From contig NC_081406.1 in assembly GCF_030272615.1 (NCBI RefSeq), forward strand, positions 245,081,218 to 245,141,217: a stretch of DNA of 60,000 nucleotides. Direction: 5' to 3'. The position numbers were made by a program, and so were the translations under genes. The DNA is from Cryptomeria japonica. Taxonomy: Eukaryota; Streptophyta; Pinopsida; Cupressales; Cupressaceae. The notes under the pieces were generated by a model. That model saw only the letters and a program-made list of their open reading frames with translations. It made no database searches and had not been told where the DNA came from. Of the stretch, positions 45,867 through 57,760 are shown piece after piece. The stretch's first letter is position 1. The number at the start of each line of letters is the position of its first letter.

Positions 45867-46684
45867 TTGGCTTGGTAAGAGGGTTGCAAAATCACCCTAA
45901 GGCTTGCAAGCCCATTTTCCCCCCATTTTTGTCCCTTTACACATTTTTTCATCTTCCAACATGATTTCTCGACTTTCTCATCATCAGGTTTCAAAATGAT
46001 CAATTGGGTATCTCTAAAATTACCATAGTAATCTCACACGTCTTCTCAGTTTTCTGACCATATAATTTTTTCTATTTTTGGACAACATTAGCATAGTAAA
46101 CTTTAATTTTCTTTACCAGTGCCTTGACAATCCTCACGGACATATGTCTACCAATTTTTTAATAACTTTTGATATACTTGACCAAATTCAAAATAAATTA
46201 CATATTATTGTTCTACACTAGATTCCATACACTTTTAAAAAAATAAGTTTTCATTTTCGATTATTTTGATGCAATTTATGTCCAGCACACGAACAGGTAC
46301 CAAATTTTCAGGATGTGGTCACTTCAAAAAATTACAAAAAAAAAATACTCAACCAAAAATTACAAAAAAATACACAACTTCTAGATCTCACTCTTACCTA
46401 TCATCATACCAAAGGGTTATGCAAACTAGTCAATCTAACTATATATTTTGTGCAGTGCACAAAAACAACTATGTTATATTTTTCTGAAAAAATCAAGAAC
46501 AGTTTTTCGTGCGTGAAAGGTTTGACCCTCTTAATATTATCCAATTTTTAAAAACTTTAGTAGTTTAGAAACTAAATTCAGAGCACTAAATTATTATTGC
46601 TTTTTGAACTCTTATTTTTTAGTGCATGACCTTCAAATATCTCTTTGAAGTTCAGGTTTACCTGTTTTCAGAAGAAGAAAAAAA
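45867..46684. other. AT-rich stretch without a recognisable gene
   Basis: Nothing coding that I can support. Short ORFs only. Confidence 0.5.
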
Positions 46685-46733
46685 GTGGCCACTTATACCC
46701 CCCTTTTTGTTCACCGTCTTGGTGCACTTAACC
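46685..46733 (-). repeat. terminal motif X, copy 2 (inverted)
   Basis: On the minus strand it starts GGTTAAGTGCACCAAGACGG and ends AAGTGGCCAC. It is 10 bp longer than copy 1 because of a GGGGGGTAT-like insertion in the middle. Confidence 0.7.
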
Positions 46734-46772
46734 TATAATTTATTCATCATGCTTCATCCATACATAAAAACA

Positions 46773-46794
46773 CACACACACACACACATGTATA

Positions 46795-46825
<31 letters not shown>
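46773..46825. repeat. (CA)n and (TATGTG)n microsatellites
   Basis: About 16 bp of (AC)n followed by several GTATGT hexamers, running directly into motif X copy 3. Confidence 0.9.
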
Positions 46826-46865
46826 GGGTATGTGCACAAAGATGGTGGTCTAGAAAAGTGGACAC
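46826..46865 (+). repeat. terminal motif X, copy 3
   Basis: Begins GGGTATGTGCACAAAGATGG and ends AGAAAAGTGGACAC, matching copy 1 at about 33 of 39 positions by eye. It stands head-to-head with copy 2, 92 bp away. Confidence 0.75.
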
Positions 46866-46980
46866 CACCCCAAAAAAACATGAAAAAACAAGCAGTGCAT
46901 ATGTGGTTCTAAAATTTGAAATCACCCCTACACACTTAGGTTCATTGTTCTCGAGCCTAAAAAAATACTGCATACACGTT

Positions 46981-47067
46981 GTCTTTAGGAAAGTGAGAGC
47001 GTACGCACTGTCTTTAGGAAACTGAGCATGTGCGCGCTGCTTTTAGGAAAGTGAGCGCATATGCACT
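46981..47067 (+). repeat. 29-bp tandem triplicate next to motif X copy 3
   Basis: Exact 29-bp period at 46981, 47010 and 47039, built on TCTTTAGGAAAGTGAG and a variable GCGTACGCACT-like half. The placement resembles the subterminal repeats of some DNA transposons. Confidence 0.85.
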
Positions 47068-47175
47068 CATAAGCCCTAAAGAACCACGTACGCGGTACCT
47101 ATCAAAAAAGGTTTTTAAAAAAAGAACTGGGTCTTATTTTCCCATGACCATGGCATTTTTTCATCCATTTCCTCC

Positions 47176-49114
47176 ATGAAACCGCAAACGGGCTGCCTCA
47201 TTTCTCTACCAAACACTACAGATCAAGGTTAGTTTTTCTTAATTGTAGTCTTTCTTTCTCGTTTATTCAATTTGTTTTATGTTTTGAATTTAATTTTGTT
47301 TATTTTGATTAGGTTTTTTAATTTTTTGTTTCAAAAACCAGATTCTGATAATCCGCAACAACAACAACAAAATGCACCTCCTAAAAACCCTAAACAAAAC
47401 CCACAAGATACGCCTCTAGTTCCTCCTTTTGACCATACACCTGAAACACGGGAGCAAATGATTAATCAATTAGGGCAAAACACATCTAAAATAAATAGAC
47501 CAATTAATAAATTGAAAACATTTGAGCTTGAGCATCTTAAATCCCTCGCCACTAGCCTAGAAACATTAGCTAGTGGTGACACAACTCTTTCCACACAAAT
47601 TACAAATGGGGAAACTTTAGGGATATGTGTTGTCAATACTATGTTGGCGGGTTATCATATGAGGGAGTGAAAAAAAAAATATTAGTAAACAACAAATATG
47701 TGCCCTTTTTGTTGATCCTAAAATTGGTCATTCATTACCTCTTAATGAAAAGAGGTCTCCCATACATTGTTGTACTAATGTGCAAATGAAGAATCTTTTT
47801 GGAAGAGGTGGTGGATGGTCTTTGATGATCCACCTTGTAATAACTATGAGGTGTCATTGTATTTTTTGAGAAAAGTATACTATGATTTTGTCCTCAATGT
47901 GCAGCCAAACTATTTTGACATGAGAGAGTTCCATGGTAGAGGTGGCAGCTCTGCCCAAGATAGACCTGGAGCCCGTAGGAGAGTAGCCCCAAAGAGTCAT
48001 CGACCCCTAGCACACAAACCCAAGGTGCATCAGGCTATCATAGTAGAGTTGAAATATTTGATGGAGCTACAAACTCTTCAAGCGGCCACAACATTGACTT
48101 GTGTCATCATTCAACATGGGACATAGTTAGGACACCCTCTTGTACTGGATGATGAGCCATTAGTTGCTCCAGGTGGTGACAGAGAGCCCATTCTACATGT
48201 GTGTGCCAGTTGTTCAGGGATATGCTCAGGGACGGATGACGAGGCCATTGTAGATGGATCCACATCTCATTCATGCATGATTTGCGGGAGTAGATGTCAG
48301 ACCTGCATGGCTAAGGATGTGGTGCTGACAGAGGAGTTGATGCAGATGTCATTTCCCCATCAACGACAGACACAGGTGTGTTGATTTGAATTTGTAGCAT
48401 TTTATTTATCAGCCACTTTAAATTTGTAATTACATAAATTAATTTTCATTTATACATCGATTTAACTTGATACAAATAATATGCATTTCAAGATGCACCA
48501 ACAGTATCCCATACTCCTCCTGCAATTACTACAGATGCAACTTCGATGCCTAAGGTATAAATTTTGTAACATGTTAAAATAGAATAGTACACTTTGAATT
48601 CAAAATAATTACAAGATATTCTAACTATCTTTAATGCTTGGTCCAATTTTTGGTTTGTAGGTGTCGACAGGGGACCAAATATCCTAGATTCATGACATTA
48701 CACTCTTAGTGATTGATTTTGGCCTACAGGGCTATACGGTATCATAGTTTGTACAACCATTTTTATGTATTGTTTTGATGGAATATGCAACTCATTTAAT
48801 TTTATATTTTTAAAATTATGTTTAATATATTATCTGTACTAATATCTCATGTTAATTTTTTTTTTTTAGGGTACCCCCTCTGCATCTAGGCCTCATCCTA
48901 AGCAAAAGAATTCCTTGAAGACGCCAAAACGTGGTAAGAAGGTAATTGAACACATTTTTAGTTGTACAATTGTTTGAAAATGTTGAAATCAAGTCTTAGT
49001 TGGGGTTTGTAGATTGATTAGCATTTTTTGTCTATTATACATGTACAACAACCATTGAGCTATGTGGATTTGTTGAATGCACTTGATTTGCTCATGGATC
49101 GAAAGAGGGCGGAG
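47176..49114 (+). pseudogene. multi-exon gene-like stretch, product unknown, broken
   Basis: Exon-like blocks bounded by GT/AG can be read: 47176-47227 (ATG start, donor AAG/gttag); 47342-47670 (acceptor ccag/; in phase with the first; Gln- and Pro-rich start, then a helical stretch; TGA at 47668); coding-like 47700-48123 with a frameshift near 47800; 48199-48378, a Cys-rich piece (CASCSGICSG ... CMICGSRCQTC); 48493-48554; 48870-48941 (basic, SLKTPKRGKK); and a last block ending at 49114 before /gtatgt. The Cys pairs could bind metal and the basic piece could be a nuclear signal. I recognise no family. It follows motif X copy 3 and is cut by the Gypsy-F LTR, so it may be cargo of, or the damaged gene of, a DNA element. 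Transcription is not shown. Confidence 0.35.
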
Positions 49115-49117
49115 GTA

Positions 49118-49763
49118 TGTATCTCTAATTTATTTTCTTGATTTCATGATTATTAATAAATCATGAAATTTGATTAAATTCTCCCTTTCATCTACTTATT
49201 AATAAATTTAAGGTTTTATTTAATAGGTTCATTTCAATAGTCCCCTTTGATTAATTAATTTAATTTAATTCCTCCCCCCATTCAATCAATTCTTCTAATC
49301 CCCTAATTAATTAGAACAAATCAATTTAAGAGTAGTTGAAAATTAATTATGAATCATGTAGCTTAATCAATTTAAGAGTAGTTGAAAATTAATTTTGATC
49401 ATTTTCTAGCATAATTATGAATCATGTAGCTTAATCAATCTCTTTTCTATCTTAATTGCATCATCATCATAGCTTAATCATGCATATCATTAGTTTAATT
49501 AGACTCTTGGATCAATCTAGCATAAGCAATCGCATCTAGTTTGCATATCATCATCATTTCAAATCCTTCATCTAGGTGTAGTCAAGTCATTGGGATTGCT
49601 TATCCAGATCTGAGAGCAAATCCATACTCCCATCTCTTAGGAGGCAATAGGTCGCTTTATCATGGTTCACGTTTCATTTGCTTTTAATTTTCTAACCATG
49701 CTTGTAATGATCTATTGAGTGTTTGTGTTGCAGCTACAGGTACCACACTTCACAGGCATGACA
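49118..49763 (+). repeat. 5' LTR of Gypsy-F (left end uncertain)
   Basis: The right end ATGACA at 49763 is fixed by the primer site. The left end could be TGTATCTC at 49118 or TGATTATTAA at about 49146; no second LTR is in the window. It includes a direct repeat of TAATCAATTTAAGAGTAGTTG around 49320-49390 and GATCTGAGAGCAAA near 49609. Confidence 0.55.
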
Positions 49764-49766
49764 TTT

Positions 49767-49785
49767 TGGCGCCCACCGTGGGGCC
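49767..49785 (+). other. primer-binding site, tRNA-Lys type (Gypsy-F)
   Basis: TGGCGCCCACCGTGGGGCC, three bases after the LTR end. Its complement fits the 3' end of plant tRNA-Lys as I remember it. Confidence 0.75.
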
Positions 49786-51882
49786 AAAAATATCATTTTT
49801 GGCCTCTTAGCATCGTCAAATTTTCAATCTCACAGGTTTCTGGCTGGATTTGATTCAAAATTTTGTACGAGTTCTCTTTTTGTCTCGTATGAGCTCCTTT
49901 GTGCCCTCGTACGAGCAGATGAGAATTGTCATATGAATTTCTACTTTCATGTTTTCAAAATAGATTGCATTTTAAGGTTTTCATGCTTCAATTTGATTAC
50001 TACTAATGCTAACCTTGGTCTATTTGTGAGTTTTTCAACAGCCTAACTGGTTTTTACAAGATGATTGTCAAAGTTTACGCTTGTCAAAGCTTCATTTCAT
50101 CAAAACAAACATGACTACTAACACATCTATTTTGCAAGTTTCCTAAAGGAGAACTCAACCAAACTTTATGTCTTCTTTAAGTTTTTTAGGAACACTTAGT
50201 TTGCTAATGGTAAATGAACATCTTGTTTTCTATGTTTGAGAAGTTGTCTAAAAGGTATGAGAGTATGCTCTTGTCTCTTGTCCATTTGGACAATCAGAAA
50301 TCCCGACCCTTGAAGCGCTTCTATGTTTGAGATTCGATTACCTTTAGCGAGTCTGTCACAGTGGGAAAAAGTAATCACCCTATGAGAATGACCCAAGTGA
50401 GTACAACTAGACCTAAGCTTTTCGACTCACTCTAAAAAATAGGCCTCTTGGGATTAAAGTCTCAGAGGATGGAATTATTTGAGTTTTCTCTTTTGAGATC
50501 TTTCATATCGTACATTTAGTAGGGCTTCATGGTCTCAATCATGCTTGAGTGACTACTTCTTGTTTCGGTACCTTGTAGGGCTATAGGCCTCAATCGTGCT
50601 TGTGCGACTACAAGGGGTAATTTCAAATGGAAACCCTTACTACGAACCCTAAGATAGAAGCTACCTAATTCACCTCTGAAAGGGAGATAATCTTTGTGCA
50701 AGAGAACTAGTAACTCTCCCAAGACACTTGCCATATCGTGCCCCCATAGCATTTGGAGTCAGATAATATGATGTTGAAAATCCATTGCGTGAGACTCAAC
50801 AGTCGTATTTTGATTAGCTATTGGGTGTGTACCTAAGTTTGTAAGAAAATGTTTTCTCTCTCAGCCAACTTTCTTAGGATTTAGCGTGTTGTGCTTGAGG
50901 TCACTTATCATAACATGTATTTGTTGTGTCTTCATCCCTAAAGAAGAAAATCAGACATCTAAAACTGGAAAACAAATGCAAAACATCAAACTTCATTGAT
51001 CAAAAATCTGTCTAAACAATTTTTTTGTCTCTGTTATGTTCTCAGTCGTACGAGTTTTTTAGTTTCTCATACGAAAAAATATAGTTTATCGTCTGGTCCA
51101 GGGAGAATTGTCATACAAGTCAATTTAGCAGAGGATTTTGTGTTATTTTTTGTCGTCTGGTTGTGTGAGAAAGCTTGTACAAGTTTACGCCTTTGTCGTG
51201 CAATATTTCTAGTTTGTCATTTAAGCCTATCTAAATCGTCATCTGGGGATGTATAAATTATCGTATGAATTTCTGTCTCTATCAGTCTAGAGTTGTCTTC
51301 TCGCATGTCTCTTTTAGATCTGTCATGTTTGCTTGATCAATTTACAGTGAACATAAATACTTGATATTTGTCATTTTGTGCTTAGATTGTCTTCTTGGTT
51401 CGCTTGGTCAATTTATCATTTGTCAAATTGGATTTTAGAAATAGACACCTCAAGATTTTCAAGTATTCGCCTTCAAAAAGTTCAAGATCTAAACATCTCA
51501 AAGTGCATTATCACCCTCTTTGATAAACTAATCACTCAAAACATAGTTTCTCATCAAGATCTATCATCCTCTATCACGAAACTACAACATTTGGTCAGGA
51601 CAACCCTGTCCCACATCGTAGGATATATCATTCCTATTGGACTTGGTTTTATCAAAATCATCATCATTGCACTCCAAAATTGAAGATCGAAAAACTTGCA
51701 AAATTTTGAACACTTGAATGATCTTTTCATGTCATATCACTCTATCACATTTACATTGATAGTTGATCACTTATAGAAACAACTTTTAGACAATTCAATC
51801 CTTGCACAATATCTAACACACGTGTATGCCCATTTTAACTAGAGCGTAGAGATGGAAGATCGCAGAAACATAAATAGAAACA
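49786..51882 (+). other. leader of Gypsy-F with two phased repeat blocks
   Basis: Block 1 has (T)CGTACGAG-like units at about 49865, 49887, 49909 and 49930. Block 2 has such units at about 51047, 51068, 51090, 51112, 51154, 51176, 51197, 51218, 51237 and 51262. Steps are mostly 21-22 bp. Between the blocks, a CTCAATC(A/G)TGCTTG...GACTAC segment is duplicated near 50535 and 50590. No gene is supported. Confidence 0.7.
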
Positions 51883-53510
51883 TTGGAAATAATTGAAGAT
51901 TATAGAAACATGGAACCCGAAAATAAAATACAAGAAGGGGAAATAATAGAACAACATCTTCGAGAAATCAAACAAGATCCTAAATTCGATAAATTTATGG
52001 CAAAAATATTGGAGGGAGAAAAAGAAAAATGCTTCCTAATGTTAGCTAAATCTGGTGCTACACTCCCCCAAGATTTTGATGTTAGCAAATTAGCACAAAA
52101 AAGAAGCGACTCTTCCCCTGATAACGAATGACATGAGGATATTTTTGGTCTCAAAATTAACGACACATCAATTCTTGATAACACAAGAACTAATGAGGAA
52201 ACTTCCATTCCCAAAAAGGATGAGTTAGAAATTCTCAACCATGTCAAATTTAATGAAGATACAAGAAGGGGTCGAGAAGACACAAGAAGAGATCAAGATC
52301 ATACTAGAATGCACACTCATACAAGGACAAATCATGTTGATAATCCTATCAGAGCTCTTACACAAAAAATACAAACGCTGCGAACACAAATTCAAGATAT
52401 GTAGAGAGGAACTATTAGAAGATACTCGCTTCAAGAAATTTGTCTTTACCCCTTTGATAGAAATTTAAACATGATACCATCTCCTACAAGTTGTGAAACT
52501 CCTCGATATGATAAATATAATGGAAGCACTGATCCCCAGGATCATATACGATAATTTTTCACACTAAGTACAAAGTTTGCACATGAGGATACCTACCTGA
52601 TGAGATTATTTCCAAAAAGCTTAAGTGGACTAGCTATGGAATGGTTCTCCAAACTTCCACCTAGAATTAGATCATTCGCAGAATTAGTGGATAAGTTTGT
52701 TTCACAGTACTCTTACAACATTCAACATGAGGTAACAATACTTGATTTATGTAACACTAAACAGAAGAGTGGAGAACCTTTCATGATGTTTCTATAGAGA
52801 TGGAGATGATTAGCTTCACGATATCCTCGAACGATGCTGAAATACAAGAAGATAGACATATTCAATGACAACCTAAATGGAAAAATGAGTTATCATCTAA
52901 AAATGCAATGCCATCATAATTTTGAAAAGACGATTGATAATGGTATCAGAATGGAAGAAGCTATGGTAAAGAAGGGTGAGTTGAAGCAATAAAAAGAAAG
53001 CGTTAATCCTCCTAACAACAATGTTAGCAGAAATAACAATGATAAGCCTAAATTTTGGAATAGAAATCGAAATGTTGTCAATGATGGAATAGTGGATAAC
53101 AACAATGTAAAACCAAAACAACCAGTTTTCAATTTATCCACTCACTCAGTAGCAGCTCAACAAAATAACAATCAACAAAAATTAACTTTTAACAATTTCT
53201 TTTGAAGGAAATTTACAAACATTGGTGAACCACTTGGGTCAGTACTGAAGACACTTCTTGCAAGAAAATTGATTGCTTTGCCAGAAGGAAGGAACTATGA
53301 ACCTCAAGTAAAACCCTCTTGGTGGAATGACAAACATTATTGTGATTTCCATCGAAACAAGGGACATCACACAAATAATTGTTAGAGGTTGAAGCATGTC
53401 ATCCAAGATTTGATTGATAATGGAGTAATAATTGTGGACGGACATACGAAAAATGAATCAAATACAACTTTTAAAACTCCACTTCCAAACTATGAGAAGG
53501 GTGAATAATC
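51883..53510 (+). pseudogene. gag: Gag of Gypsy-F (broken)
   Basis: N-terminal part with LAKSGATLPQDFDVSKL near 52050, shared with Gypsy-B. The capsid domain runs from TPRYDKYNGSTDPQDHIR near 52500 to FVSQYSYNIQHEVTILDL near 52750, with LSGLAMEWFSKLP in between. A C-X2-H-X4-H-X4-C knuckle (YCDFHRNKGHHTNNC) lies near 53340. Stops and shifts occur at about 52129, 52402, 52551, 52796, 52811, 52990, 53203, 53383 and 53507. Several are TGA or TAG where Arg or Gln would be expected. The knuckle type is shared with Element 1, supporting relationship. Confidence 0.85.
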
Positions 53511-54230
53511 AACAACACATAATGGTAAGGGTAAAGAAAATGTAAACTACACTCATACATATGATAATGTGGTATATGTGATTGTAGTTAAAGAAAAGCA
53601 ACATCAAGAACCTTCTCATGCTATCACAAGAAGCAAAGATAAAGTTGTTTTGCTGGGTCCTACCACTAACATGTCATCCACTGCAAAACAATATAATCTA
53701 GTGGAGCAATTGCAAAAAATGCCCACCCAAATATCCATTTTAGAACTTTTAAAGCTTTTACCTGCACACAAATAAATTATTGAACGAGCATTAGTAGATA
53801 CAATAGTGTCTAAAGACCTTGATATAGATCAATTCCAAACCATGGTGGGACACCTCACAACCCCTCACTGCTTATCATTCACCGAAGAAGATGACATGTC
53901 CTTGCAACATCCCCATAATGATCCCTTACATATCGAAGTCATCATTCATAAGACATGAGTTAAACATTTCCTAATAGATGGTGGAGTTGGCTTAAACATT
54001 TGCTCATTAAGTCTTGTTTGTCCTCTAGTTTATTCAAAAGATGCAGTTGATCCCCGGAAAAAGATCACCATCAAAGCCTATGATGAAGAAGAGTGTTCCT
54101 CTAAAGGAATTGTGATGTTACCCATCAGAGTGGGACCTTTATAGAAAGACACAGCATGCCAAATTCTAGACTTGGACTTATCATATAACATACTCTTGGG
54201 AAGACCCTGGATACATGACATATAAGCAGT
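53511..54230 (+). pseudogene. protease region of Gypsy-F (broken)
   Basis: Linker with ITRSKDK near 53620, then a retropepsin-like segment HFLIDGGVGLNICSL near 53965, with DGG at the active site, and ILLGRPWIHDI near 54190, the conserved end of plant Gypsy proteases. Stops occur at about 53773, 53956, 54142 and 54222. Confidence 0.75.
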
Positions 54231-56089
54231 TCCATCACATACCATCAATGAGTAAAATTTCCCTACAATGGGCAGGAAATCATGATCTCAACAGATTCAA
54301 ATCCATTTCAATACTATAGTAATATCAAACTAGTTCAAGAGGTCATTGTTCCTCATAATAGGGAGGCATCATCTTTGAACACACAATCCAAAGAAAAATC
54401 ATTTTCCTCAATTTTGTCAAGTATGGAAAAACAAATGCAGCTAAGAGATCGAGGGAATGGAGAATATTCAATATCACAACTACCACTCTCTCCTAAGTCC
54501 TATGAAAAACCATCAAACTCTAAACAACAACCAATTGTAAAACATCTTCCAATATTTGATGGAGTATTTGTTAGTGTTGGGACCTTATCAAAGGAAACAA
54601 AAGACAAAGATGTACTACAATGGCTATAAAAGGATGAAGAAGTCCAACAAAAGATCAATAATGTCTGCATACCTACAAAAAAGTATGGAAAGGATTTAAC
54701 ATTCTTCAAAAAATGGGATACACTGGAACAGGTCATATAGGAAAAAGAAATGAAGGTATCTCAAAACCTATCCAACCTCACACTCAGTAGGCTACACACA
54801 AAGTAGGCTTAGGGTATGGACAAGTTACTCTACCAAAAGACACATTGTCTAGCCAACAACAAGAGGAATATGAAAACATACAAGAACAACTTGCAATTGA
54901 AAGGGAAGAAGCATCATCCAAGCAACAAGCATAAGCAAAAATGAAATGGCAAAAGAAGCAAGCTTCAAATTAACAAGAAAAACAAACTAAAAGAACCTCC
55001 CAAGCATCATTAACTCTCAATCAAAACAAGCACGAACCTAGTACTACTCAAGGAGAACTCATAGAAAGGTTCACAGAACTCAATCTCAGTCCAGAAGAGG
55101 TTGAATATGAAAGAAGAAAAGATATAGCAAGAAAAGAAGAAGAAACAAATCAAACACCATATGAACAAATCTGTAGATTGGAAGCTGCAGTGAGACATAT
55201 TCTAATGAATGGGAATGGGATTCCTATCACTCTGAAGAATCAGCTAAAGAAAATTGCTTTGAAGAAGATCTCGAAGTCAATGTAGTTCACACGTATGTAG
55301 GACAAACATTACGAACTAGCCCACTTGAATTCGAATCACATTCGGCTGACTTGGACTTAATCGAGGATGATTAGGAGCTCCTTGTGCGAGGCCATTATGA
55401 TGAGAGTATCATTCTAGACATTGACATACATATCAAAAACTTTGACACATCTATCATGACCCTTGATACCCTCGAAACATCTCAACCTGATGACCCCCTA
55501 CCTCTAATCCACCCCGAACTTATTGATTGGGAAAATGAAAGACATATTGCCATTGGTACCTTTTCTAATGACCATTCCATATCTATATATCTTAATTCAA
55601 ATCAAACCCACAACAACTTTCACCAATAATTTCAACAATGCATCTTCCATTCAAGTGGGTGCCAAATCTCCTAGTCGCAAAAGTGAAAATAAAGAAAACA
55701 ATATCAAGTCTAATGCTGAAAACCATTTCTTGGCAACATTAGATAAGGAAAAAGTAAAATGAAAGGACACATCTAATGGTGAAAACCTCCTTGAGGCACT
55801 AGAAGATGGGAGATTTGACACTTTACCTATGCACTATCAAGAAAGGTCATCCATTTTGATCGAACCAACAAAGGCAGTTAATATTGGGACAATAAAGCAA
55901 CCAAAAATCCTACATCTAGCAACTTCTTTGTCAGAACATGAAATGCAACAATATATGGAATTCTTCAAATGACGGCAAATCAATTTCACCTGGTCATATG
56001 TAGACATGCTAGGATTGGATCCAAAGCTTATTATGCATCACTTAAATGTCAGTCTAGGAGCCAAACCAGTTAAATAGAAATTAAGGAAG
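54231..56089 (+). pseudogene. spacer between protease and reverse transcriptase of Gypsy-F
   Basis: Charged, low-complexity pieces rich in Glu, Lys, Gln and Ser (for example 54282-54626, 55384-55626) with many stops between them. Near 55990 the conserved entry to the reverse transcriptase begins (FTWSYVDMLGLDPKLIMHHL). No separate domain is recognised. Confidence 0.6.
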
Positions 56090-57346
56090 ATGCATCCACA
56101 TATCGCTCTCCTAGTCAAAGAAGAACTAAAGAAATTACTGGATGTAGGATTCATTAGACCCGTGGCTTATCCTCAATGGGTATCCAAGATCGTTCCTATT
56201 TCCAAACCAGATAAAAGTATCAGAATATGCATAGACTTAAGAGATCTTAATAATGCATGTCCAAAGGATGACTTTCCTTTGCCTAACATTGACATCATTG
56301 TAGATTTAATTGTTGGACACTCCATGTTTTCTCTAATGGATGGTTTCTCCGGATACAATCAAATTAAAATAGCACCCGAAGATCAAGAAAAGATGACTTT
56401 CACATGTCCGTGGGGTACTTTTTGCTGGAATTTCACGCCCTTTAGACTAAAGAACACATGTGCTACATATCAGAGAGCTATGACAATGATATTCCATGAC
56501 ATGATGCATACATTCATGGAAGATTATGTGGATGAGATATTGGCCAAATCATACAACAGAGAAGACCATGTAGGAATACTAGAAAAGATCTTTAACAGGT
56601 TAGAACAGTATAAGATACGGTTCAATCCCAAGAAATGTGTCTTTGGTGTCACTTCAGGCAAGCTATTGGGATACATTGTTTCAAGTAGAGGTATCGAAGT
56701 AGATCCAGCTAAGGTCAAAGCAATCATGGAAATGGCATCTCCCCAGAATATCAGTCAACTAAGATCACTTCAAGGAAGACTACAGTTAATCACAAGATTT
56801 CTTACTCAACTAGCTAATAAATTCCAACCATTTACTCATCTATTGCATAAAAATGTTAATTTTAGGTGGGACCATCAATGCAAGGATGCATTCAATAAGA
56901 TCAAGGCCTATCTCATGCAACCACTCGTCCTAATGTCACCAATTCTAGGAAAGCCATTTTTACTCTAGGTATCAACCACCAAAGTATCATTAGGAGTCCT
57001 TCTTGCACAACAAGACAATGAAGCAAAAAAATGAGCCATCTACTACATCAGCAGAGCATTAGTAGGATACGAGATCAACTATTCACCAACAGAAAAAGCA
57101 TGCATGGTGGTAGTTTTTGCTTCTAAAAAATTAAGACACTATCTACTATCTCACTCCATCAAGTTGATTGCTAAAATCGATCCATTGAAGTATTTTCTCA
57201 ACAAGGAAACATTAACAGGAAGACTAGCAAAATGGATTATGATTCTAACCGAGTTTGATATTGAGTATGTTGACAGAAAAGCTATAAAGGGGCAAGTCAT
57301 TGTAGACCAACTAGCAGAGGCACCATTGCAAGATGATCGTCCTTAA
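56090..57346 (+). pseudogene. reverse transcriptase and first RNase H of Gypsy-F (broken)
   Basis: 56090-56965 is open for 292 codons. It has FIRPVAYPQWVSKIVPI, RICIDLRDLNNACPKDDFPLP, FSLMDGFSGYNQI and, at the catalytic box near 56524, YVDE where YVDD is expected. FRLKNTCATYQRAM stands for the usual FGLKNAGATYQRAM. After a TAG at 56966 the RNase H part continues (SLGVLLAQQDNEAKK, stop, AIYYISRALVGYE, then open at 57104-57343 with LTEFDIEYVDRKAIKGQ). The changed catalytic Asp and the stops make it inactive. Confidence 0.9.
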
Positions 57347-57394
57347 CGGATTGAGTTTCCCGATGTGGATATCCTAATGGTCACCATAAAACAT

Positions 57395-57760
57395 GGCAAT
57401 TATACTTAAATGGTTCATATACATGGCATGGATCAAGAGCAAGCATTCTATTCATCACGCCAGAAGGTCTTACAATTCCAAGAGCGTACAAATTAAGTTT
57501 TCCATGCACCAACAATACAATAAAATATGAAGCTTTGGTTATAGGTATCAAAATGGCTATAGAATGGAACATTACACAACTTCAAGTCTTTGGAGACTCT
57601 CAACTCATCATCAATCAAATCAATGACGATTATCAAACAAAGGATGAAAAGTTAATGCCTTATAAGAAGATGGTTGATGATGTCAAGAAATAATTTGTAG
57701 AAATAACTTTTCAAAAGATTCCAAGGAATGACAACAAAGCAGCAGATGCCATGGAAACAC
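57395..57760 (+). pseudogene. second (archaeal-type) RNase H of Gypsy-F
   Basis: Open from about 57395 to a TAA at 57692. It starts WQLYLNGSYTWHGSRA, then LSFPCTNNTIKYEALVIGI, then LQVFGDSQLIINQ. In this domain the first catalytic Asp normally sits in DGS; here it is NGS, while the Glu of YEA and the Asp of GDS remain. A domain of this type between RNase H and integrase marks Tat elements. Confidence 0.8.

Larger units (their letters stand above)
33607..46733. mobile_element. candidate DNA element with inverted ends (mirrored X-Y-GA layout)
   Basis: Left: terminal motif X (33607-33645), palindromic Y units (33760-33857), GA tract (33889 on). Right, in reverse order: GA tract (45396-45447), Y units (45608-45866), inverted X (46685-46733). 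X shares GTGCACCAAGA(T/C)GGTGAA and AAGTGGCCAC between the two ends. Flanks read TATA on both sides, which is weak in AT-rich DNA. Without Copia-E the span is about 5 kb. No transposase is visible, so it would be non-autonomous. I cannot assign a superfamily. Confidence 0.4.
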
